This document shows, in pieces, positions 1 through 14,760 of a stretch of 64,000 bases of DNA. Under the pieces are notes generated by a model, which had not been told where the DNA came from, did not search any database, and saw only the letters and a list, made by a program, of their open reading frames with translations. Source of the stretch: Pseudomonas rhizoryzae (GTDB taxonomy: Bacteria > Pseudomonadota > Gammaproteobacteria > Pseudomonadales > Pseudomonadaceae). The stretch spans positions 62,001 to 126,000 of the forward strand of contig NZ_SULM01000002.1 of NCBI RefSeq assembly GCF_005250615.1, read 5' to 3'. The position numbers and the translations under genes are program-made. Within the stretch, counting starts at the first letter, position 1. Every line of letters begins with the position of its first letter.

Positions 1-1013
1 GCAACGCTGCTAGCGCCCCGGCGCCCGCGCAGAAAGCCGCGGCTCCGGCCAAGGCCGCCGCTCCCGCCAGCGCGCCTGCCGCCGGCAAGGGCAAGAAGGT
101 CCATGCCGGCCCGGCGGTGCGCATGGTCGCTCGCGAATTCGGCGTCGACCTGGGCGAGGTCACCCCGACCGGTCCCAAGGGCCGCATCCTCAAGGAAGAC
201 GTCCAGACCTACGTCAAGGATCAGTTGCAGAAGAGCAAGGCGGCACCGGCCGCGGCTGCAGGTGCTACCGGTGGCGCCGGCATCCCGCCGATCCCCACCG
301 TGGACTTCAGCAAGTTCGGCGAGATCGAAGAGGTGCCGATGACGCGCCTCATGCAGGTCGGTGCCAACAACCTGCATCGCAGCTGGTTGAACGTGCCCCA
401 CGTCACCCAGTTCGACCAGTCCGACGTGACCGATCTGGAAGCCTTCCGCGTCGGCCAGAAAGCCGTGGCGGAAAAGGCCGGCGTCAAGCTGACCATCCTG
501 CCGTTCCTGCTCAAGGCCTGCGCCCATGTGCTCAAGGAACTGCCGGACTTCAACGCCTCCCTGGCCCCCAGCGGCAAGGCGGTGATCCGCAAGAAGTACG
601 TGCACATTGGCTTCGCCGTGGACACCCCGGACGGTCTGCTGGTGCCGGTCATCCGCAACGTCGACCAGAAGAGCCTCCTGCAACTCGCCGCCGAAGCCGC
701 CCAACTGGCGGAAAAGGCGCGGACCAAGAAGCTCAGCGGCGACGACATGCAGGGTGCCTGCTTCACCATCTCCAGCCTGGGTCACATCGGCGGCACCGGC
801 TTCACGCCGATCGTCAATGCCCCGGAAGTGGCGATCCTCGGCGTGTCCAAGGCCAGCATGCAGCCGGTCTGGGACGGCAAGGCCTTCCAGCCGCGCTTGA
901 TGCTGCCGCTGTCGCTGTCCTACGATCACCGCGTGATCAACGGGGCTGCCGCCGCGCGCTTCACCAAGCGTCTGGGTGATCTGCTGGCGGAGATCCGCGG
1001 CCTGCTGCTGTAA
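1..1013 (+). CDS. aceF: dihydrolipoamide acetyltransferase (pyruvate dehydrogenase E2), 5' end missing
   Basis: E2 core enzyme of the pyruvate dehydrogenase complex; it transfers the acetyl group from lipoyl-lysine to CoA in the cytoplasm. The frame is open from base 3, so only the C-terminal part is in the window and the lipoyl domains lie off the left edge. What remains is an Ala/Pro-rich linker, a peripheral E1/E3-binding domain (AVRMVAREFGVDLGEV) and the catalytic domain ending with the hallmark SYDHRVINGAAAARF, which carries the active-site His and Asp region. It is followed by two hairpins. Downstream dipA and msrA are the usual Pseudomonas neighbours of aceEF. Confidence 0.96.
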   Translation, partial: NAASAPAPAQKAAAPAKAAAPASAPAAGKGKKVHAGPAVRMVAREFGVDLGEVTPTGPKGRILKEDVQTYVKDQLQKSKAAPAAAAGATGGAGIPPIPTVDFSKFGEIEEVPMTRLMQVGANNLHRSWLNVPHVTQFDQSDVTDLEAFRVGQKAVAEKAGVKLTILPFLLKACAHVLKELPDFNASLAPSGKAVIRKKYVHIGFAVDTPDGLLVPVIRNVDQKSLLQLAAEAAQLAEKARTKKLSGDDMQGACFTISSLGHIGGTGFTPIVNAPEVAILGVSKASMQPVWDGKAFQPRLMLPLSLSYDHRVINGAAAARFTKRLGDLLAEIRGLLL

Positions 1014-1022
1014 GCCAAAAGA

Positions 1023-1088
1023 AGACGGCAGTCGACTCGACTGCCGTCTCCTGGCAAAAATAAGAAACCCCGCGTGAGCGGGGTTTCT
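1023..1088 (+). terminator. tandem hairpin terminator after aceF
   Basis: Two hairpins lie 10 and 50 nt after the aceF stop. The first pairs AGACGGCAG (1023-1031) with CTGCCGTCT (1041-1049). The second pairs AGAAACCCCGC (1063-1073) with GCGGGGTTTCT (1078-1088) around a GTGA loop. The second has the typical intrinsic-terminator shape. They end the aceEF transcript. The rest of the gap, to 1276, shows no gene. Confidence 0.8.
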
Positions 1089-1276
1089 GTCTTATGGTCG
1101 AATGAAACGGTAGGATGGCCGTTCGGTCCCTACTTGTGTGCGCCAGGTCTCATCGGGCACCCTTAGAGGTCATCAGACATCGCTAGCGGCGGAAAGGAAA
1201 AAGGATTAATGATTTACCTCCCCTTTCCGATAACCCTAGGGTATCCATCCGTCGTCACAGGGACGCGAACACCCGC

Positions 1277-3883
1277 ATGAGTATTCACTCCGACGCTGCC
1301 GATGCTGCGGTAGCCGATCAAGCAGGCGCTCTTAGCGCTCCTGCTCGATTGGGCTTGCTGCGCTTCGAGCGCCTGAATGAAGCCTCGTGGGCGATGCTCT
1401 ACCTCGACCCCCGTTGCGAAACCAGCCTCGGCCTCCCCGCGCAGGCGTTGTGCTCGCTGATCGACGCCCCCTACGCCAGTCTGATGGAACCCAGCGTGCG
1501 GCATCGCCTGCACGAGGACATCCAGCTGCAGCTCGCCGAGCACGGCAGCTACCAGGTCAGTTACCTGTTTCACTCGCCCGATGCCCCCTATCAGGTCATC
1601 GAGGTGGGGGAAAGTCTGCAACGCCACGGGCGTCCCCTGCTGCGCGGCTATCTATTGCGGGTGATGGGTAACGAAACGCTGGCCGGCGAATGGGAAGTCC
1701 ATACCCTGGCCCTGCGCTCCACCCTGACCCTGTTGCAGGAAAACCAGGACCTGACTCAGCAGCGTCTGATGCTCGCCCAGGCGCGGCAGACGCTGCTGCT
1801 CGAACTGTCGCGCTGCGCGTTGCGCAAACGCCCCACAGCCAGCGAGCTCGCGAAACTCCTGGTTACCCATGGGACTGCCGCCTTCGCCGTCGACCAGGTG
1901 AGCCTCTGGCGCCTGGACGACAATGGCCTGACCTGTCTGACCAGTGACGAGCGGATAACGACGCCGTGCAGCGATCATCAACGGCGCCTGCGCGAGCAGG
2001 GCTTGATCGAAGATGCCAGCCAGGTACTGCTGCCACCGAACACGGCCGCCGGTACCGCCCTCGATGTCGCCCTGCTCCATGACGACACCCTCACCGGCCT
2101 ACTGTGCCTGCGCCGTGCCCAGGCAACCACCTGGGAGGCCGGAGATCTCGGCTTCGCCCGCGGCCTGGCGGACTGCCTGGCTACGCTGGTGCGCGATCAG
2201 GAGCGGCCGCCGGAACGCGCCCACCCACTCACCCGGGTGATGGAAGCCAGTACCGATGCCTTCCTGCTGCTGGACGCCGATGGCCGCCTGGAACATGCCA
2301 CGGACAGCTTCACCCGGATTACCGGCTACCCCAGCACCCGGCTCCAGGGTACCCTCATCGAAGCCCTACCCGCGCTGGAAAACTGGAGCGAGCTGCTCTA
2401 CGAAGCCTGGCAACGTCTTGCGCACCAAGACAGCTGGCAAGGCGAATTACGCTGCTACCGGCGCGATGGCGAAAGCTATTGGGGCTTGCTGTCGCTGTCC
2501 AAGATCCTGCAACCCAATGGCGAGCTGCAGGGCTACCTGGGGATCTTCCAGGACACCAGCAAGACCCGCTTCGCCCAGCAACAAAACGACGAGGTGGTCT
2601 TCCGCGACAGTCTCACGGGCCTTGCCAACCGCAACCATTTCATCGCTCGCCTGGAAGCCCGCCTGGAACAGTCCAACGCCAATCGCGAGCACTCGCTGCT
2701 GCTGGTGGACGTCGACAACTTCAAGCGGGTCAACGACAGCCTCGGACATCACATCGGCGACCAGCTACTGGTCGGACTGGCCCGTCGCCTGCGCACGGCG
2801 CTGGGCAAGAGCGCACTGATCGCCCGTATCGCCAGCAACGAATTCGCCGTCCTGCTCGAAGGGATGGACGCGGTCGCCGCGGCTGCCCTGGCACGCGATA
2901 CCCTGGTCGCCCTCGATCCGCCGCTGTACGTGGAAGGCCACCCCACCCTGATCAGTTGCTCGATCGGCTTGACCACCGCGCGGCCGCACGAGACGGATCC
3001 ACAGACCCTGATCAAGCACGCCGGTCTCGCCCTGCACCGGGCCAAGGCCAATGGCGGCCACCAGGTCCAGGTGTTCACCGAGGCGCTGATCGCCGAGGTC
3101 AGCCACAAGCTGTTCATGCAGAACAACCTGCGCCGCGCCCTGGAGCAGAACGAGCTGCTGATGCACTACCAGCCCAAGGTCTGCCTCAAGCGCGCCAAGC
3201 TGCTTGGTCTGGAGGCCCTGATTCGCTGGCAGCATCCGGAAAAGGGCATGATCCGGCCGGACCAGTTCATCAGCGTCGCCGAAGAAACCGGGCTCATCGT
3301 CCCCATCGGCAAGTGGGTGATTCGCGAAGTCTGCCGCCAGTTGCACCAGTTGGACGCCGCGGGCTTCGGCGACCTGCAGATCGCCATCAACCTGTCGCCC
3401 AAGCAATTCACCGATCCGGATCTGGTGCAATCCTTCGTCACCATCCTCGAAGAAGAAGGCATCGCCCCCCGACGCCTGGAACTGGAACTCACCGAAAGCC
3501 TGCTGCTGGATGCCACCGACGCCACTCGCGAAACCCTGGAAGCCCTCAAGCGGCTGGGCATGAGCCTGGCGATGGACGACTTCGGCACCGGCTATTCGTC
3601 GCTCAGCTACTTGAAAAAATTCCCCATCGACATCATCAAGATCGACAGGAGTTTCATCAAGGACATCCCGGACAACCAGGACGACATGGAAATCACCTCC
3701 GCGGTGATCGCCATGGCCCACAACCTGCGACTGGAGGTGGTTGCCGAGGGTATCGAAACGACCGAACAGCTGGCCTTCCTGCGTCATCACCGCTGCGATA
3801 TCGGCCAGGGTTATCTGTTCGACAAGCCGATCCCGGCCGAGCAACTCGATACCGCACTGGCGCGTTATCTACCGGCGCGCTGA
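1277..3883 (+). CDS. dipA: c-di-GMP phosphodiesterase with GAF, PAS, degenerate GGDEF and EAL domains (DipA-like)
   Basis: Cytoplasmic enzyme (868 aa) expected to hydrolyse cyclic di-GMP and so favour dispersion over biofilm. Residues ~180-310 resemble a GAF domain, ~320-430 a PAS domain, ~440-600 a GGDEF domain and ~620-865 an EAL domain. The GGDEF signature is degenerate (ASNEF, residues 519-523), so cyclase activity is unlikely. The EAL domain looks active: E646-A-L, the DDFGTGYSS loop-6 motif and VVAEGIET are all present. Its position between aceF and msrA matches P. aeruginosa dipA (PA5017). No strong Shine-Dalgarno is seen before the chosen ATG. Confidence 0.9.
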   Translation: MSIHSDAADAAVADQAGALSAPARLGLLRFERLNEASWAMLYLDPRCETSLGLPAQALCSLIDAPYASLMEPSVRHRLHEDIQLQLAEHGSYQVSYLFHSPDAPYQVIEVGESLQRHGRPLLRGYLLRVMGNETLAGEWEVHTLALRSTLTLLQENQDLTQQRLMLAQARQTLLLELSRCALRKRPTASELAKLLVTHGTAAFAVDQVSLWRLDDNGLTCLTSDERITTPCSDHQRRLREQGLIEDASQVLLPPNTAAGTALDVALLHDDTLTGLLCLRRAQATTWEAGDLGFARGLADCLATLVRDQERPPERAHPLTRVMEASTDAFLLLDADGRLEHATDSFTRITGYPSTRLQGTLIEALPALENWSELLYEAWQRLAHQDSWQGELRCYRRDGESYWGLLSLSKILQPNGELQGYLGIFQDTSKTRFAQQQNDEVVFRDSLTGLANRNHFIARLEARLEQSNANREHSLLLVDVDNFKRVNDSLGHHIGDQLLVGLARRLRTALGKSALIARIASNEFAVLLEGMDAVAAAALARDTLVALDPPLYVEGHPTLISCSIGLTTARPHETDPQTLIKHAGLALHRAKANGGHQVQVFTEALIAEVSHKLFMQNNLRRALEQNELLMHYQPKVCLKRAKLLGLEALIRWQHPEKGMIRPDQFISVAEETGLIVPIGKWVIREVCRQLHQLDAAGFGDLQIAINLSPKQFTDPDLVQSFVTILEEEGIAPRRLELELTESLLLDATDATRETLEALKRLGMSLAMDDFGTGYSSLSYLKKFPIDIIKIDRSFIKDIPDNQDDMEITSAVIAMAHNLRLEVVAEGIETTEQLAFLRHHRCDIGQGYLFDKPIPAEQLDTALARYLPAR

Positions 3884-3963
3884 CCCGCCGAGTGGCACCG
3901 ACCCTACCTAGGCAATTTTGCGTACACTGGGTGTTTCGCCAGGCCTTTCCAACGAGGTAACCC

Positions 3964-4623
3964 ATGGTCCTGCGTTCCGAAATCTTGACCAAGAAGACCC
4001 ACCTGCCCTCCGCCGACCAGGCACTCCCCGGCCGGGAAACGCCCCTGGCGGTGCCGGAGGCGCATTTCGTCAACGGCCATCCGCTCAAGGCACCCTTCCC
4101 CACCGGGCTGCAAAGCCTGGTCGTCGGCATGGGTTGTTTCTGGGGCGTGGAACGGCGCTTCTGGCAGCAGCCGGGCGTCTGGACCACCGCTGTGGGTTAT
4201 GCCGGCGGGCACACCCCTAACCCGACCTACGAAGAGGTCTGCTCGGGCCTGACCGGCCATACCGAGGTGGTGCTGGTGGTGTTCGATCCGGCACAGACTT
4301 CGCTGGAGGCACTGCTGAAGGTCTTCTGGGAAGCCCACGACCCGACCCAGGGCATGCGCCAGGGCAACGATGTCGGCACCCAGTACCGCTCGGCGCTGTA
4401 CTACACCGACGAGCGCCAGCGCGACGCCTTCGAAGCCAGCCAAGCCGCCTTCCAGGCGCAGTTGGCCGCGGCGGGTTATGGCGAAATCACCACCGAAATC
4501 GCCCCGCTACCGCCCTTCTACTATGCCGAGGCCTATCACCAGCAGTATCTGGCGAAGAATCCCAACGGCTATTGCGGCCTGGCCGGCACCGGCGTCTGCC
4601 TGCCACCCAGCCTGGCGGTCTGA
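3964..4623 (+). CDS. msrA: peptide-methionine (S)-S-oxide reductase MsrA
   Basis: Repairs oxidised proteins by reducing methionine-S-sulfoxide. The 219-aa protein has the catalytic GCFWG motif with nucleophile Cys58 and a long N-terminal extension typical of Pseudomonas MsrA. The C-terminal [13 protein letters not shown] supplies the likely resolving cysteines. GAGGT lies 8 nt before the ATG. Monocistronic, followed by a palindromic repeat pair. Confidence 0.95.
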   Translation: MVLRSEILTKKTHLPSADQALPGRETPLAVPEAHFVNGHPLKAPFPTGLQSLVVGMGCFWGVERRFWQQPGVWTTAVGYAGGHTPNPTYEEVCSGLTGHTEVVLVVFDPAQTSLEALLKVFWEAHDPTQGMRQGNDVGTQYRSALYYTDERQRDAFEASQAAFQAQLAAAGYGEITTEIAPLPPFYYAEAYHQQYLAKNPNGYCGLAGTGVCLPPSLAV

Positions 4624-4646
4624 TCCCGAGCCGCGCTAGCGGCTCC

Positions 4647-4842
4647 CTGTTGGGCTTCGGCGATAGAGCCGCCTCAACCCAACCTACGCCAAACCGCTCC
4701 TGTAGGTTGGGCTGAGCACAGCGAAGCCCAACACTCCGAGGCTCAACTCCGTCCTGTTGGGCTTCGGCGATAGAGCCGCCTCAACCCAACCTACGCCAAA
4801 CCGCTCCCCGTAGGTTGGGTTGAGCGTAGCGAAGCCCAACAG
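4647..4842. repeat. tandem pair of long palindromic repeats
   Basis: Two copies (4647-4733 and 4754-4842) of an ~87-bp unit. Each unit begins CTGTTGGGCTTCGG, passes through CCTCAACCCAACCTACG and returns through GTAGGTTGGG(C/T)TGAGC and GCGAAGCCCAAC, so each can fold into one long hairpin. They fill the gap between convergent msrA and rlmJ. They could act as bidirectional terminators or be inert, REP-like repeats. This type of TAGGTTGGG palindrome is common between genes in Pseudomonas and relatives. Confidence 0.85.
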
Positions 4843-4854
4843 CGCCGAACCTGG

Positions 4855-5691
4855 CTATTCCGCAATCAACCAATCCAACTGCCAGCCACCTTCGCCCTGG
4901 GCCAGGTGTGCGGCCAGCCAGGGCAGCAGCTCGCGCAGCTCTTCTTCCAGCCCCCAGGGCGGATTGACGAGGGCCAACCCGGAACCGTTGAGCCGGGTGG
5001 GATCGTCCGCCGCGCGGATCAGCAATTCCGCCTGCAACAGCTTGGGTGCCCCGCTACCCTGCAGCCCCGCATAAAAGCGCTTGAGCTGGCGACGATCCTT
5101 GATCGGATACCAGAGGGCGATCACCGTCTGGCGCATGCGGCCGATGGCCTCCTGCACTGCCTTGACGCAACGCTCCAGCTCGTCGGCCTTCTCGAATGGC
5201 GGATCGATCAGCAGCAGGGCCCGCCGCTCGGGCACCGGCAACAAGGCACGCGGCAACAACCAGCCGTCCTTCTGGTGCACCGCCACCCGACGATCGCCCC
5301 CCATGTTCTCCTTGAGCAAGCGACCGTCTTCGGGATGCAGCTCGTTGAGCAGCAGCCGGTCCTGGGGCCGCAGGGCCTGGCGCATCAGTTCGGGCGAACC
5401 AGGGTAGTAACGCAGGGCGCCGTCGGGATTGAGCGCCGCCACCGCGTCACGGTATCCCGCAAAGGCCGCGGGTGCCTTTTCCAGCCCCCAGAGCCGCCCG
5501 ATGCCCTCGCGCCACTCGTCGGTACGGCTGGCCTGGTCACCGGCCAGGTCGTAGCGACCGACCCCGGAATGGCTGTCCAGATAGACGAAGGGCGCCTCCT
5601 TGCGCGCCAGCAAGGCGGCCAGGCGCAGCAGGGTGGCGTGCTTGAAGACATCGGCGTGGTTGCCGGCGTGGAAGGCGTGTCGGTAATTCAT
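4855..5691 (-). CDS. rlmJ: 23S rRNA (adenine(2030)-N6)-methyltransferase RlmJ
   Basis: Methylates A2030 of 23S rRNA using SAM. The open frame runs far upstream, but the family N-terminus NYRHAFHAGNHADVFKH fixes the ATG at 5691, giving 278 aa against 280 in E. coli. The catalytic N6-adenine methylase motif reads LLIDPPF, with Phe in place of the more usual DPPY Tyr. It faces msrA convergently and nhaP2 divergently. Confidence 0.93.
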   Translation of the reverse strand: MNYRHAFHAGNHADVFKHATLLRLAALLARKEAPFVYLDSHSGVGRYDLAGDQASRTDEWREGIGRLWGLEKAPAAFAGYRDAVAALNPDGALRYYPGSPELMRQALRPQDRLLLNELHPEDGRLLKENMGGDRRVAVHQKDGWLLPRALLPVPERRALLLIDPPFEKADELERCVKAVQEAIGRMRQTVIALWYPIKDRRQLKRFYAGLQGSGAPKLLQAELLIRAADDPTRLNGSGLALVNPPWGLEEELRELLPWLAAHLAQGEGGWQLDWLIAE

Positions 5692-5820
5692 GGGATACTC
5701 CAGCGTCAGCCCTACAGTGTACCGTCTTCCTCCGCCGCCAGCGGCGCTGCGCTTTGACACCCCGGTCGCCCAACGGGTTAAATCCCTAGGTTGTTCAATC
5801 CTTTGCCCCAGGAGTCGCGC

Positions 5821-7560
5821 TTGGACGCCGTCACCATCAACAGCTTGTTCTTGATCGGTGCGGTGCTGATCGGCCTGTCGATTCTGGTCAGCTCGATTTC
5901 CTCGCGGATCGGCATCCCGATCCTGGTGATCTTCCTGGTGGTCGGCATGTTCGCCGGGGTCGACGGCCCCGGCCACATCGCCTTCGACAACTATCCGATG
6001 GCCTACCTGGTGGGCAACCTGGCGCTGGCGGTGATCCTGCTCGACGGCGGCATGCGCACCCGGGTATCGAGTTTCCGCGTAGCCCTCTGGCCGGCGCTGT
6101 CGCTGGCCACCGTAGGGGTGATGATCACCACCGGCCTGACCGGCCTCGCCGCGGCCTGGCTGTTCGATCTCAGCCTGCTGCAAGGCCTGCTGATCGGTGC
6201 CATCGTCGGCTCCACCGACGCCGCCGCGGTGTTCTCGCTGCTCGGCGGTCGCGGCCTCAACGAACGGGTCACCGCCAGCCTGGAGATCGAATCCGGCAGC
6301 AACGACCCCATGGCGGTGTTCCTCACCGTCACCCTCATCGAGATGCTCGCCAGCGGCCAGACCGGCTTCACCTGGAGCCTGCTCGGTCACTTCGTCAGCG
6401 AATTCGCCATCGGCGGCGTCATCGGCCTGGGCGGCGGCTGGCTGCTGTTGCAACTGATCAACCGTATCCAGTTGGCCGACGGCCTCTACCCGCTGCTGGC
6501 CATCAGCGGCGGCCTGCTGATCTTCGCCCTGACCAATGCCGCTCACGGCAGCGGCATCCTCGCCGTCTACCTGGCCGGCCTGCTGCTGGGGAATCGGCCC
6601 ATTCGCAGCCGACACAGCATGCTGCACATGCTCGACGGCATGGCCTGGCTGGCGCAGATCGGCATGTTCCTGGTGCTGGGCCTGCTGGTGGAGCCGCACA
6701 ACCTGCTGCCCATCGCCCTGCCGGCCCTGGGCCTGGCACTATGGATGATCCTGGTCGCCCGCCCGCTGTCGGTGGCCATTGGCCTTCTGCCCTTCCGTGC
6801 CTTCCACGACCGTGAGAAGGCCTTCATCGCCTGGGTCGGCCTGCGCGGCGCCGTCCCCATCATCCTCGCGGTGTTCCCGATGATGGCCGGTTTGCCCCAG
6901 GCCCAGCTGTTCTTCAACGTGGCCTTCTTCATCGTACTGGTCTCCCTGCTGGTGCAGGGCTCCAGCCTGCCACTGGCGGCCAAGCTGCTGAAGGTAACCG
7001 TGCCACCGGAACCGGCGCCCTTCTCTCGCGCCGGCCTGCAGGTGCACCCCACCAGCGAGTGGGAGCTGTTCATCTATCGCCTGGGCGCCGAGAAATGGTG
7101 CATCGGCGCGGCGCTACGCGAACTGAAGATGCCCGAGGGCACCCGTATCGCCGCGCTGTTCCGTGGCGAGACCCTGCTGCACCCCTCGGGCAGTACCACC
7201 CTGGAAGCCGGCGACATCCTCTGCGTGGTCGGCCATGAGCACGACCTGCCCGCCCTGGGCCGGCTGTTCAGCCAGGCGCCCCAGCAGACCCAGAGATTCT
7301 TCGGCGACTTCGTCCTGGAAGCCGATGCCGAACTCAGCGCCGTCGCGGCCCTGTACGGCCTGCAACTGGGCAACGTGGACGGCAACCAGCGGCTCGGCAC
7401 CTTCATCACCCACGAGATCGGTGGCGAACCCATCGTCGGCGACCTGGTGGAGTGGAACGGCCTGGTGTGGATCGTGGCCGCCATCGAGAACCAGCGCGTG
7501 CGCAAGGTGGGGGTGAAGTTTCCCGAAGGCAGCAGCAGCGGACCCGCGCTCTTTCTGTGA
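5821..7560 (+). CDS. nhaP2: K+/H+ (Na+/H+) antiporter, CPA1 family, NhaP2/CvrA-like
   Basis: Inner-membrane cation/proton antiporter (579 aa) with about 12 hydrophobic segments in residues 1-390, then a TrkA-C/RCK-C type domain (~400-480) and a C-terminal CorC/HlyC-like domain. An upstream in-frame TTG at 5791 exists, but the TTG at 5821 is preferred: AGGAG (5810-5814) lies 6 nt before it, and the peptide then starts [13 protein letters not shown] as family members do ([12 protein letters not shown]). The homologue in P. aeruginosa sits at the same place before mscK. Function by homology. Confidence 0.9.
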   Translation: MDAVTINSLFLIGAVLIGLSILVSSISSRIGIPILVIFLVVGMFAGVDGPGHIAFDNYPMAYLVGNLALAVILLDGGMRTRVSSFRVALWPALSLATVGVMITTGLTGLAAAWLFDLSLLQGLLIGAIVGSTDAAAVFSLLGGRGLNERVTASLEIESGSNDPMAVFLTVTLIEMLASGQTGFTWSLLGHFVSEFAIGGVIGLGGGWLLLQLINRIQLADGLYPLLAISGGLLIFALTNAAHGSGILAVYLAGLLLGNRPIRSRHSMLHMLDGMAWLAQIGMFLVLGLLVEPHNLLPIALPALGLALWMILVARPLSVAIGLLPFRAFHDREKAFIAWVGLRGAVPIILAVFPMMAGLPQAQLFFNVAFFIVLVSLLVQGSSLPLAAKLLKVTVPPEPAPFSRAGLQVHPTSEWELFIYRLGAEKWCIGAALRELKMPEGTRIAALFRGETLLHPSGSTTLEAGDILCVVGHEHDLPALGRLFSQAPQQTQRFFGDFVLEADAELSAVAALYGLQLGNVDGNQRLGTFITHEIGGEPIVGDLVEWNGLVWIVAAIENQRVRKVGVKFPEGSSSGPALFL

Positions 7561-7658
7561 CCGGCGACGGACGCGGTTCGCGGCTTTGGCGGTGCTGCCT
7601 TGCACCCCAGACAGCGGCGCTTTAACCTCGCGCCTTTCCACTGCCCGACGCCTGCCGT

Positions 7659-12495
<4,837 letters not shown>

Positions 12496-12536
12496 GCGCC
12501 GGTCGGTAATCTGCCGCGCGTCGGCCTGACTGCGAT

Positions 12537-13739
12537 CTAGGCGCCGTCGACCTGGAAGACGTGCCTCAGATAATGCAGGAAGTCCGGCTCGCCACCCTGG
12601 GCCTTGCCCGGCGCGTCGGAGATCTTGGCCACCGGCTGGCCATTGCAGCGACTCATCTTGAGCACCATGTTCATCGGCTGCACCCCGGGGATGTCACAGG
12701 TGAAATGGGTGCCGATGCCAAAGCTCACGTTGATCCGCTCGCGCAGGGCGCGGAACAGGGCGAGTGCCTTTTCCAGATTCAGGGAGTCGGAGAACACCAG
12801 GGTCTTGGTCAGGGGATCTATGCCCAGCTGCTGGTAATGGGCGATGGCCTTTTCCGCCCATTGCAGGGGATCGCCACTGTCATGGCGCAGGCCGTCGAAC
12901 AGCTTGGCGAAGTAGAGATCGAAATCGCGCAGGAAGGCATCCATGGTGATGGTGTCGGTCAGGGCGATACCCAGCTGGCCGCGATACTCGCGCACCCAGC
13001 AGTCGAGCGCAGCGATCTGGCTGTCGATCAGCCGCGGCCCCAGTTGCTGGTGCGCCATCAGCCATTCGTGGGCCATGGTGCCCAGGGGCGCGACATCCAG
13101 CTTCCACGCCAGATGGACGTTGCTGGTGCCGACGAAGCGACCGGGGAAATCGTCCTTCAGGCTGCGCACCACCATCTCCTGCACGCCATAGGAGAAGCGG
13201 CGGCGCGTGCCGAAATCGGCCATCTTGAATTCGGCCAGTTCGTCGGCGCCTGCGGCAGCCGCCAGCCAGTCGAATTTGCGATAGAGCTGATCACGGGCCA
13301 CCTGCAACGGCAGCTCGGCATGCCGCTGGCGATTGCGCACCTCGCTGATCAACGCCAGGATCGGCACCTCGAACAGGATGAGGTGGAGCCAGGGCCCCTT
13401 GAGAGTCAGGGTGAAGCGGCCCTCTTCCTCGCCGAGGAACACATAGGAAGGATTGAAGCGGAACAGCCGCAGGAAGCGAATGAAATCGGGGGTGATGAAG
13501 GCGATGCGTTCGAGAAAGGCCAATTGACTGTCGCTGATGGCGACGTCGGCGAGGGCATCGATCTCGGCCTGGATGGCCGCATGATAGGGCCGCAGGTCTT
13601 CATCGTTGCGGCAGCGGAAGGTCCATTCGACTTCCGCGTTCGGATAGTTGTGCAGGACGGCCTGCATCATGGTGAGCTTGTAGAAATCGGTGTCCAGCAG
13701 GCTTTGCACGGCCTGCTCGGAGAAGCTATCAGCCATCAT
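12537..13739 (-). CDS. pncB: nicotinate phosphoribosyltransferase
   Basis: NAD salvage enzyme joining nicotinate and PRPP to nicotinate mononucleotide. The 400-aa protein has the family N-terminus [26 protein letters not shown], a FGTRRRFS block with the catalytic-site region, and [24 protein letters not shown] second ATG at 13736 is one codon inside; an upstream 9-residue extension to 13766 is not family-like. Convergent with selO. Confidence 0.93.
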   Translation of the reverse strand: MMADSFSEQAVQSLLDTDFYKLTMMQAVLHNYPNAEVEWTFRCRNDEDLRPYHAAIQAEIDALADVAISDSQLAFLERIAFITPDFIRFLRLFRFNPSYVFLGEEEGRFTLTLKGPWLHLILFEVPILALISEVRNRQRHAELPLQVARDQLYRKFDWLAAAAGADELAEFKMADFGTRRRFSYGVQEMVVRSLKDDFPGRFVGTSNVHLAWKLDVAPLGTMAHEWLMAHQQLGPRLIDSQIAALDCWVREYRGQLGIALTDTITMDAFLRDFDLYFAKLFDGLRHDSGDPLQWAEKAIAHYQQLGIDPLTKTLVFSDSLNLEKALALFRALRERINVSFGIGTHFTCDIPGVQPMNMVLKMSRCNGQPVAKISDAPGKAQGGEPDFLHYLRHVFQVDGA

Positions 13740-13820
13740 TGGCGGGGCTCGGCGTCGATTGGTCAATCGACAGCATGCCGAACTTGTCTGGGAAGCGAAA
13801 GGAGCTTGGCCGCCAGGGGA

Positions 13821-14039
13821 TTAGCGGTTGTGGGTCTGGGTCATGCCAAACAGGAAGAGCAGCAGATCATGGCTGCCTGTGTTGGAGGTGCTCAGGTTGC
13901 GCGAGACCGGAGTCTGGCAGTAGCTGAGTTCCTCGCTACCCACCACGGCGGCCGCTGGACGCAACCAGCTCGCGTAGGCCAGAGTCGTGACCCCACAGAA
14001 GGCCGCCACCAGCAAACCTCGAGTAATTTGTGAAGTCAT
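13821..14039 (-). CDS. small hypothetical protein with one hydrophobic N-terminal segment
   Basis: 72 aa, unrecognised. The start ATG overlaps the stop of the upstream warB-like gene (ATGA), so translation is probably coupled. Residues ~8-24 are hydrophobic and could be a signal peptide or a single membrane anchor. The rest contains one Cys and a hydrophobic DLLLFLFGM stretch near the C-terminus. It may be the last gene of the warA-warB unit. Confidence 0.6.
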   Translation of the reverse strand: MTSQITRGLLVAAFCGVTTLAYASWLRPAAAVVGSEELSYCQTPVSRNLSTSNTGSHDLLLFLFGMTQTHNR

Positions 14040-14734
14040 GATTCTAAGCCCCTGATCTTCCGCCCCAGCGCGTGTTGATAAACGTAGATCAGAGTTCGCC
14101 ATTGCGCAGCGTTCCACGACGAATGGCGGCGTAATTGCAGCATATCCCGACGAGCGGCGGTGTCCAGCGATATTCGTTGGCGGCATTTCTCCAGATCGAG
14201 CAGTGCGACGTCGAATTCCTTGCCCTCGGTGCCCTGTCGCTCGGCCACGAAGATGTGCTTGGGATAAAGGCAGCCATGCTGCCAACGGTGCCGATGCATC
14301 CGGGCCAGGACACCGGCGAGGGTCGCCAGGAAACGTTCATGCTCAGCCTCGCTCAGTTGGCTACCACCGCCTTCCGCGTACCAATGATCGAGGTCCTGAT
14401 AGCCTTCCAGCGCGGCGCTCACCAGCAAGGCGCGCCAACCGCCCTCGGCTTGCCGGGCATCGCAGAACAGCAAGTCCGGGACCTGAATGCCCAGCTCGCG
14501 AAAGGCCAGCAGCGCATCTCGTTCACGCAAGGCGGTGGGACGCCCCAGGGGATGACGCAAGCTGCGGTAGAGGTGGCCGACCTGTCGCTTGACGTAGGCC
14601 AGGGTGCCGTCGGGAAGCCGTAGACGCTGGACGCCACTCTCCCCGCCGCGCCTAACGTTGGGCGCTTCCACCCAATCACCGGCGGTGTTCCACCAACGGT
14701 CAAACCCCTTGTCGCCCTGAGTCATGGCTCCCAT
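14036..14734 (-). CDS. lipopolysaccharide kinase InaA family protein (WarB-like)
   Basis: 232-aa kinase-fold protein of the InaA/RfaP group, expected to act on LPS core or related envelope sugars at the inner face of the membrane. Kinase-like landmarks are the catalytic-loop-like LARMHRHRWQHGCLYPKHIF and the metal-site-like ALLDLEKCR. AAGAGG six nt before ATG 14734 decides the start. Its place next to a SAM methyltransferase and colS-colR matches PA4378 (inaA/warB). Confidence 0.85.
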   Translation of the reverse strand: MGAMTQGDKGFDRWWNTAGDWVEAPNVRRGGESGVQRLRLPDGTLAYVKRQVGHLYRSLRHPLGRPTALRERDALLAFRELGIQVPDLLFCDARQAEGGWRALLVSAALEGYQDLDHWYAEGGGSQLSEAEHERFLATLAGVLARMHRHRWQHGCLYPKHIFVAERQGTEGKEFDVALLDLEKCRQRISLDTAARRDMLQLRRHSSWNAAQWRTLIYVYQHALGRKIRGLES

Positions 14735-14760
14735 CGGCTGCCTCTTATGTTTTGGAAAGC

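Noticed and set aside
4647..4842. CRISPR array
   Set aside because: Only two long self-complementary units, no regular short repeats and spacers and no cas genes anywhere in the window.
13740..13766. Upstream start of pncB adding nine residues
   Set aside because: The extra residues (Arg/Pro-rich) are unlike family members; the ATG at 13739 or 13736 fits.
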